Below are positions 37,501 to 44,651 of a stretch of DNA of 64,000 nt, in pieces. The notes under the pieces are model-generated. The model had not been told where the DNA came from, made no database searches, and saw nothing but the letters and a program-made list of their open reading frames with translations. The stretch comes from Paenibacillus xylaniclasticus (lineage in GTDB: Bacteria > Bacillota > Bacilli > Paenibacillales > Paenibacillaceae). The stretch lies in assembly GCF_004001065.1 (NCBI RefSeq), contig NZ_BIML01000018.1:1-64000 (forward strand), given 5' to 3'. The position numbers and the translations under genes were made by a program. Numbering within the stretch: the stretch's first letter is position 1; every line of letters begins with the position of its first letter.

Positions 37501-40152
37501 TCTATGATACTTATCCGGTCTCAGCTCGTCGCGTTTCCAAGCCAGGTAATCGATATAACGTGAGGTTATACTCTCATCTCTCTTCTCGATTAAGTCGCAA
37601 TAATCACTCATTATTTCATTTAATAGCATGAAGGACGATTTCAGATCAGCAATGATATGATGAATGACCAGCAGCAGTATCGTTTCATCGGGAGTTGCCT
37701 TTATAGCGGCGAACCGAAAAATTGGTCCCCGATCAAAATGAAATGGCTCCTTAATGAGTTCGCTCATGATAACACTCTGATCGCTGCCTTCTTCAAGCTC
37801 CACAAGCCGCCAGGCCGTCTCGATGGGACTTTCCTCGTCAATTCGTTGATACAATACCCCACCAGCAGCATGAATACTAGTTCGAAGTGTATCGTGTCTT
37901 GTGATGACTCGCAGGAAGCTTTCGCGCAGTCGAACGGTATTGAGCGTTCCAGATACTTTCAGTGCCGCAGGTATGTGCAGCAGCCCGATGCCAGGATTCA
38001 TTTGCTCAACGAACCAAAGCCGACGCTGATCCTCTGACAACGGTAACTCGTTCATAGGGATGCGGAAGATCGATTGGATCGCTACCGTACTGACGTCTGT
38101 CGATAATTGTGAGATGATTAGGTCAGTTAATTCAGCTAATGTGAGATCTTGGAACAACATGTCTTCGAAGGCGAGCTTGACACCGTATTCCTCCTGCAGA
38201 TTGTATAGCAGTTCCATGCAAGAAATCGAATCAAAGCCTAGAGCAAGCAGCGTCGTTTCAGGTGTAAGACTGTCTTGCTCAATAGGAAGGCGTGATTGTA
38301 GAAAATGTCTGATATATTGCGTCAAGTATGAGCTCGATTGCTCGTAATCCCATGCTCGAAGCTGCTCAGGAGATGCCTTATTAAAGTCGCTATATTCCCG
38401 CTTACAAGGTGTGGGTGCTTTCCATGAATGATGGTAGATAACCTTTAATGAATGCTTCAAGAAGCTATCTTTGCAAGCACTTCTCATTTTTTTGCCGCTG
38501 GTCGTTTTGTTAAGAGAGCCTTGCTTAATAAATACTACCTCATGAACTTGTAATCCAAATTGATTGGCTACAGCTTCTCTAATGGAATGTGCAAGCTGTT
38601 CCGTATTCCCATCGCGGTAATGTCGGTTAAGCTCCTGTACGATCACGAGCTCTTCTCCCATGCTGCCCGTCACGGCAAAGGCGGCACATCCGTCAGTAAC
38701 AAAACGTTCATCCAGCTGTTCGATCGAATGCTCAATATTTGCCGGATAAAAATTTTGTCCGCGAACAATAATTATATCCTTTAATCTACCAGTGATGAAT
38801 AATTGACCAATGAATTTAAATCCTAAATCTCCGGTTCTAAGAAAAGGTCCCTCATTCATATCCGAGATGCGTGCGCTGAATATGGCTTCGCTCTCCTCTT
38901 GATGATGGAGATAACCAGCTGCCACGCTGTCACTTTGCAACCAAATCTCGCCTACCTCTCCAACGCCGCATTTGCGATGGGTGTCGGGGTTGACGATCAG
39001 CAGCTTCTCCCCTTCGAAGCTTGTACCGCAGCCGACTACTTCGATCGTATCACTTGTTAACTGCTGCTCAGGTACAACCGTCCCCGCTTGCAAGCATTCT
39101 CGATTCACTCGCATAATGATAGGTGGTCTGTCGGCTGGACCTCCCGTTACGAACAGTGTAGATTCTGCTAATCCGTAACAAGGGTAAAGCGCTGATTGTC
39201 GGAATCCGCTATGTGCAAATTTCTCGTTAAAGGTAGTTAACACCTGGGCTTGAATTTGTTCTGCTCCGATGAAGGCAATCTCCCAAGAGCTGAGATCAAG
39301 CTGCTCCAGCTGCTGTCGTGTTACTTGGCGGGAGCATAAATCGAAGGCGAAGCTAGGTCCTCCTGAAACCGTCACCTTATATTGCGAGATATATTCTAAC
39401 CATCGGACAGGATGCTTGGCGAATTCGCTCGGAGCCATTAAATACATCTGAAAGCCTGTATAGAGCGGTTGCAATATACCACCGATTAAGCCCATATCGT
39501 GATAAGGTGGAAGCCACACCAATCCGACGCTCTGCTTCGATAGGCTGAAAGCTTGGCGTATCATCTCAGAATTATGCAATAAATTTCGATGAGTGACGAT
39601 GACGCCTTTGGGGCTAGCGGTCGATCCTGATGTATATTGAATAAATGCCGTGTCATTCGGAGCAGGTGTATATCGAGGTTCATATAAAATGGATTGCTCC
39701 AACAATAGCTCCGTTGAGATGAGATTGACCGAGCTCTGCATTGTGTTGAAAGAGCTCGACTGGCAAAGTCGAGCTGTCCATTTGCCCGACGTAAGTATGG
39801 CTGTCGCTTTCGAATTCGAGTAGATCCGTTCGATTCGTTCAGCGTATCGCTTGCTCGTCGGCGGGTAGGCCGGTACTGCGATACAGCCTGCATATAGACA
39901 TCCGAAAAAGGAATAAATGAATTGAAGTCCTGGCTGCTGGAGAATTAATACTTTATCCTTCGGATTTGTATTTTTTTGCAGTTCAGCTGCTATGCGCTGA
40001 GAACGGGTCTGCAATTGCTGATAGGTTACCGATTGCTCCTTCCCATCGTCTAGGAACGTATAAGCAATTGCATCCGGCTGGCGAGAGCAGTGAAGGTCGA
40101 TAATGTCTGTAAACGAAACGGGAGATATTGCGGTGCTTCTGTTCGCAATCAT
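34537..40152 (-). CDS. Lipid-glycerate type megasynthase: FAAL-ACP-C-FkbH-ACP
   Basis: 1,871 residues. Domains: fatty acyl-AMP ligase 1-600 (YTSGSTASPKG ~177; LPPYHDMGLIGG), ACP1 with Ser ~638 (LGFDSISCMEL), condensation domain ~705-1130 (HHIIADL at ~832; the usual Gly is Leu), FkbH-like unit ~1140-1690 made of an N-terminal segment (FQQLLNP...FNVMLIRL), a HAD core with DCDHTIW at ~1350 and a GNAT-like end, and ACP2 with Ser ~1790 (GGHSLM). FkbH enzymes dephosphorylate 1,3-bisphosphoglycerate and place a glyceryl unit on an ACP; FAAL loads a free fatty acid. The likely product is a fatty acyl ester or related adduct of ACP-bound glycerate (inference). No adenylation, reductase or thioesterase domain is present, so release must occur in trans. 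GGAGG lies 8 bases before the ATG. It is a single gene, convergent with a hybrid kinase. Confidence 0.93.
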   Translation of the reverse strand: MIANRSTAISPVSFTDIIDLHCSRQPDAIAYTFLDDGKEQSVTYQQLQTRSQRIAAELQKNTNPKDKVLILQQPGLQFIYSFFGCLYAGCIAVPAYPPTSKRYAERIERIYSNSKATAILTSGKWTARLCQSSSFNTMQSSVNLISTELLLEQSILYEPRYTPAPNDTAFIQYTSGSTASPKGVIVTHRNLLHNSEMIRQAFSLSKQSVGLVWLPPYHDMGLIGGILQPLYTGFQMYLMAPSEFAKHPVRWLEYISQYKVTVSGGPSFAFDLCSRQVTRQQLEQLDLSSWEIAFIGAEQIQAQVLTTFNEKFAHSGFRQSALYPCYGLAESTLFVTGGPADRPPIIMRVNRECLQAGTVVPEQQLTSDTIEVVGCGTSFEGEKLLIVNPDTHRKCGVGEVGEIWLQSDSVAAGYLHHQEESEAIFSARISDMNEGPFLRTGDLGFKFIGQLFITGRLKDIIIVRGQNFYPANIEHSIEQLDERFVTDGCAAFAVTGSMGEELVIVQELNRHYRDGNTEQLAHSIREAVANQFGLQVHEVVFIKQGSLNKTTSGKKMRSACKDSFLKHSLKVIYHHSWKAPTPCKREYSDFNKASPEQLRAWDYEQSSSYLTQYIRHFLQSRLPIEQDSLTPETTLLALGFDSISCMELLYNLQEEYGVKLAFEDMLFQDLTLAELTDLIISQLSTDVSTVAIQSIFRIPMNELPLSEDQRRLWFVEQMNPGIGLLHIPAALKVSGTLNTVRLRESFLRVITRHDTLRTSIHAAGGVLYQRIDEESPIETAWRLVELEEGSDQSVIMSELIKEPFHFDRGPIFRFAAIKATPDETILLLVIHHIIADLKSSFMLLNEIMSDYCDLIEKRDESITSRYIDYLAWKRDELRPDKYHRQLLYWQNQLTGAPAVIALPSDYARPVERSYRAGQVSFDIPISLYKQIQAYSVRHRVTPYVVMLSAFTAMIHLVTNSFDIVLGSPFSGRLCREADRMIGNFAQPIPLRSIMKPDDSFSSFVIRMKKTVISAFTNHDIPLSSIVEAVNPERSAYFNPLIQVMFSYMKTSISNREHQGLTITPLSIIPNATEFDLFVTICEDNQHELSGTFSYSAELFSKQTIQLYVQLYLGTLDHVISKPDEILMNLNINGMNELKLRKPVVEKIIVVSSFTANLVEDSLSFWLRRMGRSSEVEFVPYGQIFQQLLNPNSEFAGNTSGFNVMLIRLTDLAGEREMGTNTSSLSFNKDVLRANVAQLLQALELYSQQASVGCILCICPEPQHILQQNETLLQSLEEEVLHHASQIKAFYPIRSWQLSAGFEISRYEDFLAEQMSSSPYSLTYYNVMGTAVARQIASIIQRPKKVLVLDCDHTIWTGVCAEDGPNGVVLDERSLYLQRFVLDQHRLGMLICLCSKNNEADVWNVFDTRDDMLLKRKHIAAFRVNWEEKSHNIMQLAEELSLSVDSFVILDDNPIECARIEAALPDVSVIPVPDSLHKLRLLLERVWLFDRASVSKEDLSRNRMYRQNAARSRFEASAKEKLSYTQFLSQLKLEIEYAPLDTTLITRVSQLTLRANQFNSTGIRYREEELLELLKQDRHHCLTVSVKDRFGQYGLVGAVFYEQQQSKCIVTGWVLSCRVLGKGVEHQILAYLAGMETEGQVEEIILQYIPTEKNTPFLKFLHDVHAPERLEESTCQSYHLTANQALSAPARVTAEQASSRHPYRKLSDPIDEAIAYNCVAINKLLLQMEHAEDLLLYIQQNRTSNNATSGSTEYVAPRTETEWLVSSIWSELLRVEKISVHDSFFAIGGHSLMTHQIVYMIQDVFGIELPLTVLFNHDLTIANLAAVIDSELIDQHESQELESLASGLINSGEESISQLAQEAALEYIHATD

Positions 40153-40248
40153 TGCCGTAACCTCCTACATAGCATTACATGACGATTTAGAAGCTAAATA
40201 GATAATCGTTAATAATGCTGATGGTAAAAGATTTATAGGGGCTTATAT

Positions 40249-40317
40249 AGTCTTAATTTTGTTCTAAGACCTTGAGAAAGCCTGATTTATCAAGGGTCTT
40301 AGATTAAAATTAGGACT
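40249..40317. repeat. Long imperfect inverted repeat upstream of the megasynthase
   Basis: The left arm 40249-40275 (AGTCTTAATTTT...CTAAGACCTTGA) and right arm 40290-40317 (TCAAGGGTCTTAG...AAAATTAGGACT) pair along about 27 bases with a few mismatches around a 14-base loop. It starts 97 bases before the megasynthase ATG. It could be a regulator site, a leader hairpin or a remnant of a small mobile repeat. Confidence 0.75.
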
Positions 40318-40469
40318 GCCTTGAAAGGGAATGATTCGCGAACAATTGCGGTCAGACTTAATCGCAATCCCTCGGAAGTCTCCGGAATGGAACGGCAGCC
40401 GTCCATGGCTGCTGACCCGGAATCATTGCTCTATCGTCCTACAATGCATAGCTTGGACACAAACGCGAA

Positions 40470-40497
40470 GAGAACTGCAATATCTTCTGCAGTTCTC
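40470..40497 (-). terminator. Hairpin, possible terminator of the frataxin-like gene
   Basis: GAGAACTGCA (40470-40479) and TGCAGTTCTC (40488-40497) pair perfectly around an 8-base loop, about 95 bases after the stop of the minus-strand gene. The following sequence has only a weak T run, so terminator function is uncertain. Confidence 0.4.
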
Positions 40498-40591
40498 CCA
40501 TTTGAGTATTCTAATCTATGCTATCATCTGCCTGATTCGTGCTCGATTGCTGGTTGTCATGACCTGGATTTTATTTGCATTTTATGACATG

Positions 40592-40963
40592 TCATTTGCG
40601 CCAAAATGTCGTACAATCCGCCTTATCTGCTATATTATATTCGATCATTCGCTCCAGTAAAGAGAAATATACCGGGCTGGTCCATGGAATGCGAACCAAC
40701 TGTTTGGTGTGTTCATAGCCTGCCTGTACAATTTCATCAGAGAATCGAACGATGCCTGCCCTTTCAGGAGCAACAGCTAAATGCGGCTTTGCTACGCTAA
40801 ACCCGATAATAAATGTACCATGGTCGGTATACATAGGCTGGTTCCATGCCACCTTCGGCACAAGAGCTGGATACTGTTTGGCTACCCATTTCAACACTTC
40901 TTCTGTGCGAGCCCGGTGCCGAGGGTTATCGATCTGTTCGATAAATTCAGAAAAAATATTCAT
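40592..40963 (-). CDS. fra: Frataxin-like iron chaperone (DUF1801, YdhG/Fra type)
   Basis: 123 residues, soluble. The sequence follows the YdhG/Fra pattern from start to end: F-I-E-Q-I-D-N-P-R-H-R-A-R-T-E-E-V-L near the N-terminus, G-T-F-I-I-G-F-S-V-A-K-P-H in the middle and a D-K-A-D-C-T-T-F-W-R-K end. In Bacillus subtilis this protein supplies iron for Fe-S cluster and haem formation. Length matches the family. A transcript of its own is likely. Confidence 0.9.
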   Translation of the reverse strand: MNIFSEFIEQIDNPRHRARTEEVLKWVAKQYPALVPKVAWNQPMYTDHGTFIIGFSVAKPHLAVAPERAGIVRFSDEIVQAGYEHTKQLVRIPWTSPVYFSLLERMIEYNIADKADCTTFWRK

Positions 40964-41028
40964 TCGCTTCCTCCAATCGTTATGGGTAGTCTAGAATGTT
41001 ACTTCAAGTATGATCTGTTCGTGCGCCT

Positions 41029-41724
41029 TCATACATGACTCCTCTGCATATTTTTGCGTCTATAGGCACCAAGCATGAGCCCGATCGCTCCTAGCTCAAT
41101 GACGGTTCCGCTCGTCCAACTTATAATCGGCATTTGCATTCCGCCCAGAACGGGCAGCCTTCCGACACTCATGAGGATAGCTCATACAAATTGAACCGCG
41201 AGCAAGGCGGTCATTCCCGTAAAGATTCCTCTCGCATAATGGTCCTTTAATTGGGATCCCGATTTGGCAGATTTGGTCAGGAACAAAAATATTATTGATA
41301 CGAGTACAATTCCGAACATCCAGCCCAGGATGTAAATCATGTAGGAGAAGGTCATTTCACTTGCTGCATGGGGTAATCGCTCGGATATATTGGCATCGAA
41401 GGCCTGATACAATGACAACAAGGTGATACCACCAATACTTAGCATGCCGACCAATAGCGATAGAACTCCCTATTCCACAGCTGGCTTATGTACGGAATTT
41501 AACTGTCTGCCGACCAGATCTGCATCGCCTATTCGTTGGATTGCGGCTTTAATCGCCTCCTCTTCTTGCATTCCTTCTGCTAACATTTCTGGGTAAATAT
41601 GCTCCAGTTGATTCAACAGCTCTAATCGAATATCTTCATGTACAGCTTTGGCACGGACTTTGGCACACATCTGCTCAAGGAATTGCTGAACGAGGGGATT
41701 CGCGCTAATGTTTAAGCTGCTCAT
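41029..41724 (-). pseudogene. Decayed FtsW/RodA-like membrane protein with N-terminal DUF1700-like prefix
   Basis: The frame starts at an ATG overlapping the PadR stop (ATGA). The first 84 codons encode a helical prefix (LVQQFLEQMCAKVRAKAVHE ... IGDADLVGRQL) of the kind placed before SEDS-type proteins beside PadR genes. A TAG at 41470-41472 interrupts after H-K-P-A-V-E; the frame then continues with membrane segments (LSLLVGMLSIGGITLLSLYQ), meets a TGA at 41180-41182 after A-V-Q-F-V and goes on in frame as A-I-L-M-S-V-G-R-L-P-V-L to a real stop at 41029. Both stops fall where a tryptophan (TGG) is expected. The remaining ~230 codons are far shorter than the ~400 of the family, so the middle is also deleted. 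Confidence 0.75.
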
Positions 41725-42059
41725 ATCGGCTCCTCCCCAACGATCCGGGATACTGTCGTGCTGAACAGTGACCACTCCTTCTTCTTGTCACCCAGATTCC
41801 TTCGCCCGTCATCTGTTATTTTGTAATAATTCTTTTTGCGTCCTCCTTCCTCCTCCCAGTAGGAGGTGACAAGTCCCTCCACCTCTAAAGTATGAAGAAT
41901 GGGATATAGCGTCCCTTCTTTGAATGTCAACAGTCCTTCTGACTTTTGCTCGATCATCTTGGTCATCTCATAGCCGTACATGTCTTGATGCTCCAGGAGC
42001 TTCAGAATGAGAATGATCATACAAAAGCAGTTGCCCTTCTGGACAACTGCTTCATTCAT
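41721..42059 (-). CDS. PadR family transcriptional regulator
   Basis: 112 residues. Winged helix with the PadR pattern: I-L-K-L-L-E-H-Q-D-M-Y-G-Y-E, F-K-E-G-T-L-Y-P-I-L-H-T-L-E and G-R-K-K-N-Y-Y-K-I-T. It lies 10 bases after the small gene upstream and overlaps the start of the decayed SEDS-like gene by 4 bases. No strong ribosome site is visible, so coupled translation is likely. It probably represses its own operon. Confidence 0.93.
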   Translation of the reverse strand: MNEAVVQKGNCFCMIILILKLLEHQDMYGYEMTKMIEQKSEGLLTFKEGTLYPILHTLEVEGLVTSYWEEEGGRKKNYYKITDDGRRNLGDKKKEWSLFSTTVSRIVGEEPI

Positions 42060-42069
42060 GTGCCGTTCA

Positions 42070-42294
42070 TTATTTTGCTTTTATTCTGTAGTACCTGCAA
42101 GCCATCTCGTATAAAATCGCGTCGATTGCATCCATAATGACGATTTCCTCGCCAATCTCCGCCTCATATCGTTGACACAGCGATTTTAACGGATTATCAT
42201 CAGCGAGAAATTCAGATTCCATCCACTCCATATCACCTTCGTAAGCCGCGCAAAGCTCTTTATCGGACAGTCTTGCGAAAAAATCTAAATCCAT
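42070..42294 (-). CDS. Small acidic protein of unknown function
   Basis: 74 residues beginning MDLDFFARLSDKEL, acidic and mostly helical, with three cysteines. I use the ATG at 42294 because GAGGT lies 7 bases upstream; a frame extending to 42324 has no ribosome site. It is the first gene of the PadR unit. I recognise no family. Confidence 0.7.
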   Translation of the reverse strand: MDLDFFARLSDKELCAAYEGDMEWMESEFLADDNPLKSLCQRYEAEIGEEIVIMDAIDAILYEMACRYYRIKAK

Positions 42295-42417
42295 ACTGGT
42301 TACCTCACTGACACAAAGGTTCATCGATCAGAATTGCAGAAGCTGATGAGAGTCATTCGGCACATTTCATCGTATGTATTGCCGAACGTTACGGTGCCTG
42401 ATGTTGAGGTTAACCTA

Positions 42418-42430
42418 ACCTAATTTAGGT
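42418..42430. promoter_or_regulatory. Short perfect palindrome upstream of the PadR unit
   Basis: ACCTAATTTAGGT is a 13-base palindrome about 125 bases before the small gene. It could be a PadR or other regulator site; low confidence. Confidence 0.25.
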
Positions 42431-42455
42431 ACAGGATAAACTGCAGCATACAAAA

Positions 42456-42477
42456 AAGAGAGCCTCGCGGCTCTCTT
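42456..42477 (-). terminator. Terminator of the aldo/keto reductase gene
   Basis: AAGAGAGCC and GGCTCTCTT pair around a 4-base loop; on the minus strand a run of T follows. Confidence 0.92.
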
Positions 42478-42484
42478 CCACTCT

Positions 42485-43468
42485 TTAATAGGCTCCACGA
42501 ATATGCTCGTGAATTTGTTCCTCGTAAAATTTCTGCAATCGTGCATGCTCTTCCGCGCTGAACGGTTTTGCTTGCAGAACGCCGAGGTTGTCGTCGACCT
42601 GGCGGGTATTTTTGAAGCCTGGGATGACGCATGTAATTTCTTGGAAATCGAGTAGCCAGCGCAGCGCAGCGCGTGTCATGTTGCCGCGGCCTTCCGCAAT
42701 CCAGCCAAGCTGGGAAGCGAGCTCGACGCCTTTGGCGAAAGGAAGCCCTGCGAACGTCTCGCCTACGTTGAATGCAGCACCGTCACGGTTGAAATTCCGG
42801 TGATCCTCTGGTTCGAACGTAGCATCCGCTGTAAATTTGCCGGTTAACAGACCGCTTGCTAGCGGTAGCCGAACAAGCAGTCCAACTCCTCGCTCACTTG
42901 CTTTAGGAAGCAGCTCTGGAATTGGCTTCTGACGGAAAATGTTAAAAATGATTTGCAGCGCCTGCACGCCGGACTTCTCGAGACAGAACAACCCTTCTTC
43001 TACTGTTTCCACGCTTACGCCGTAAGCACGGATCTTTCCTTCCTGCTGAAGCTTGTCCAACACCTCAAATACAGCGCCCTGCTTCAAAATTTCAAACGGC
43101 GCACAGTGAATCTGATACAGATCGATCGTATCGCGTTCCAGACGTTTGAGACTATCCTCACACCACTGACGGATACGCTGTTCAGAGTAGGTGTTCGGGT
43201 CGTATATATCTCCTTGGCGGCAAAACTTCGTTGCAATATGAATCTTATCTTCTTTGCCCTTCGTGGCACGGGCAAGTAGTCGTTCACTCTTGCCATCACC
43301 GTAAACGTCGGCTGTATCGAAGAAGTTAACACCCGCTTCCATCGCTTTGTCTAATGCGCGAAGCGATTCAGCATCATCGGTCTGCCCCCATGAGCCCCCG
43401 ATTGCCCACGTACCAAAGCTGACTTCACTGACCTGTATGCCCGTTCTGCCGAGCGGACGTTTGTTCAT
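42485..43468 (-). CDS. Aldo/keto reductase
   Basis: 327 residues, TIM-barrel NADPH-dependent oxidoreductase. The catalytic set is visible: Asp in FFDTADVYGDG with its Tyr, Lys in H-I-A-T-K-F and His in L-Y-Q-I-H-C. AGGAGG lies 8 bases before the ATG. Substrate unknown. It is a single-gene unit with a terminator close behind and a promoter in front. Confidence 0.95.
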   Translation of the reverse strand: MNKRPLGRTGIQVSEVSFGTWAIGGSWGQTDDAESLRALDKAMEAGVNFFDTADVYGDGKSERLLARATKGKEDKIHIATKFCRQGDIYDPNTYSEQRIRQWCEDSLKRLERDTIDLYQIHCAPFEILKQGAVFEVLDKLQQEGKIRAYGVSVETVEEGLFCLEKSGVQALQIIFNIFRQKPIPELLPKASERGVGLLVRLPLASGLLTGKFTADATFEPEDHRNFNRDGAAFNVGETFAGLPFAKGVELASQLGWIAEGRGNMTRAALRWLLDFQEITCVIPGFKNTRQVDDNLGVLQAKPFSAEEHARLQKFYEEQIHEHIRGAY

Positions 43469-43543
43469 AGATGAATCCTCCTATCGAGCAATGATAGCAA
43501 ACGGATATATTGCAGCAAGCGTTGGAATGAACGCGCTCTCATT

Positions 43544-43573
43544 ATTATAGCGCTTAGAAAAACAAAGAGGCAA
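43544..43573 (-). promoter_or_regulatory. Sigma-A promoter of the aldo/keto reductase
   Basis: TTGCCT (43568-43573) is followed after 18 bases by TATAAT (43544-43549). The -35 box overlaps the terminator hairpin of the upstream gene. Confidence 0.5.
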
Positions 43574-43594
43574 CCGATGTAATAATCAGTTGCC
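43569..43594 (-). terminator. Probable terminator of the nucleotidyltransferase gene
   Basis: GGCAAC and GTTGCC pair around a 14-base loop, followed on the minus strand by TCTTTGTTTTT. Confidence 0.6.
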
Positions 43595-43611
43595 AGTAGA
43601 ATTATATTCAG

Positions 43612-44370
43612 TCACTTAGATAAGGTTATTTCTTTGAGCATAAATTCAGCAAACTGTGTATACTCATCGATCAGCAGAGAGTTGTCCGTCTTTCCTTCGC
43701 CGTTATACTGATCTAAACAATTTGCAATAAGTGTTTCGAATTGAGGTAATGCGCGCATTCCCCATTCTCCGCCTTCCCGCTTCGAGGATACGATTCCTTC
43801 TTTTAAGTAGAACAACACTCTGCATAGATTTAGTGTGTAATATACCGGAGAATCTTGGATGAGTGCCGGCGCCTCCGCAATATCATTGAGTATGGATTGA
43901 ATATAGTACTCCCTTGGGATTGGTTGAAATACGTTTTCTATCGGCTCTCCGTGAATAGTGCGGCCACGATGATAGATGACTGTGAAATGTGCTGCTAAAT
44001 CTGGATCTTCGAATCCGCCGCAAATGTAGTTCTCATCCGTTGCATATTTATCACGATGGTAATTAGAGTAATGGAATTCGAAAGGTGTTGGATGAATAAA
44101 GTTTTGTACAACAGACCTCAACACAATACTCATTTCAAACCCAAGCCCGCTTGGTATCTCGTCATGGAGAAGAAGTAGACTTTTAGCCATTCGTTGTTTC
44201 TCATCTCTTGACAGAGCGTGCGGAACGACTACGATTATATCGATGTCGCTTTTATTCGGGTTAAAACAGCCCATTGCTAACGAACCGTGCAAATAGATCC
44301 CGACTAAGTTCTCTTCTAGAATCGAACGAATGCTGTATGCTGTTTTGGCTAGTAACTGCTCTATGTCCAA
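43612..44370 (-). CDS. Aminoglycoside nucleotidyltransferase-like protein (AadA/DUF4111 type)
   Basis: 252 residues. The N-terminal nucleotidyltransferase core shows GIYLHGSLAMGCFNPNKSD and I-D-I-I-V-V-V, giving the G-S and D-x-D metal-binding motif. The C-terminal helical domain fits the AadA/ANT(9)-type family that adenylates streptomycin or spectinomycin; a chromosomal relative with another role is equally possible. I prefer the TTG at 44370, which lies 9 bases after AGGAGG, over the upstream ATG at 44394, whose codons contain that ribosome site. Confidence 0.85.
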   Translation of the reverse strand: MDIEQLLAKTAYSIRSILEENLVGIYLHGSLAMGCFNPNKSDIDIIVVVPHALSRDEKQRMAKSLLLLHDEIPSGLGFEMSIVLRSVVQNFIHPTPFEFHYSNYHRDKYATDENYICGGFEDPDLAAHFTVIYHRGRTIHGEPIENVFQPIPREYYIQSILNDIAEAPALIQDSPVYYTLNLCRVLFYLKEGIVSSKREGGEWGMRALPQFETLIANCLDQYNGEGKTDNSLLIDEYTQFAEFMLKEITLSK

Positions 44371-44621
44371 GGTGAATGACCTCCTTTTCTTCATTAGTAT
44401 ATCTACACTAATATCTAAATTATAGGGAAATATTAGTTTATAACTAATTATTACACTTCATTAGAGAGTACGGTAAGACGTACAGCATAGACTCGGTGCT
44501 CGGGCTGTATGAATAGGCATACTGCCTAACAGATTTGGACTCGACGCTATGTAAGCTTGTATGTAGAAAGTAACGTTGTCGATCTTTCGGATCACACTCT
44601 TATGATCGTTGGTAATACAAA

Positions 44622-44644
44622 AGGGCTGCCAAGAAGGCAGCCCT
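44622..44644 (-). terminator. Terminator of the polysaccharide deacetylase gene
   Basis: AGGGCTGCC and GGCAGCCCT pair around a 5-base loop; the minus strand then reads TTTTGTATT. Confidence 0.92.
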
Positions 44645-44651
44645 AGCTTCA

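Larger units (their letters stand above)
40153..40591. other. Intergenic region upstream of the FAAL/FkbH gene with two inverted repeats
   Basis: These 439 bases separate two minus-strand genes. They hold a long imperfect inverted repeat (40249-40317), a 10-bp perfect hairpin (40470-40497) and a small GC hairpin near 40394-40411. No convincing gene was seen; the short open frames lack ribosome sites. Confidence 0.55.

Noticed and set aside
37640-37670. Condensation domain of the FAAL/FkbH protein as inactive because HHIIADL lacks Gly
   Set aside because: I recall hybrid-type C domains with other residues at this place; the His and Asp are present, so activity is likely.
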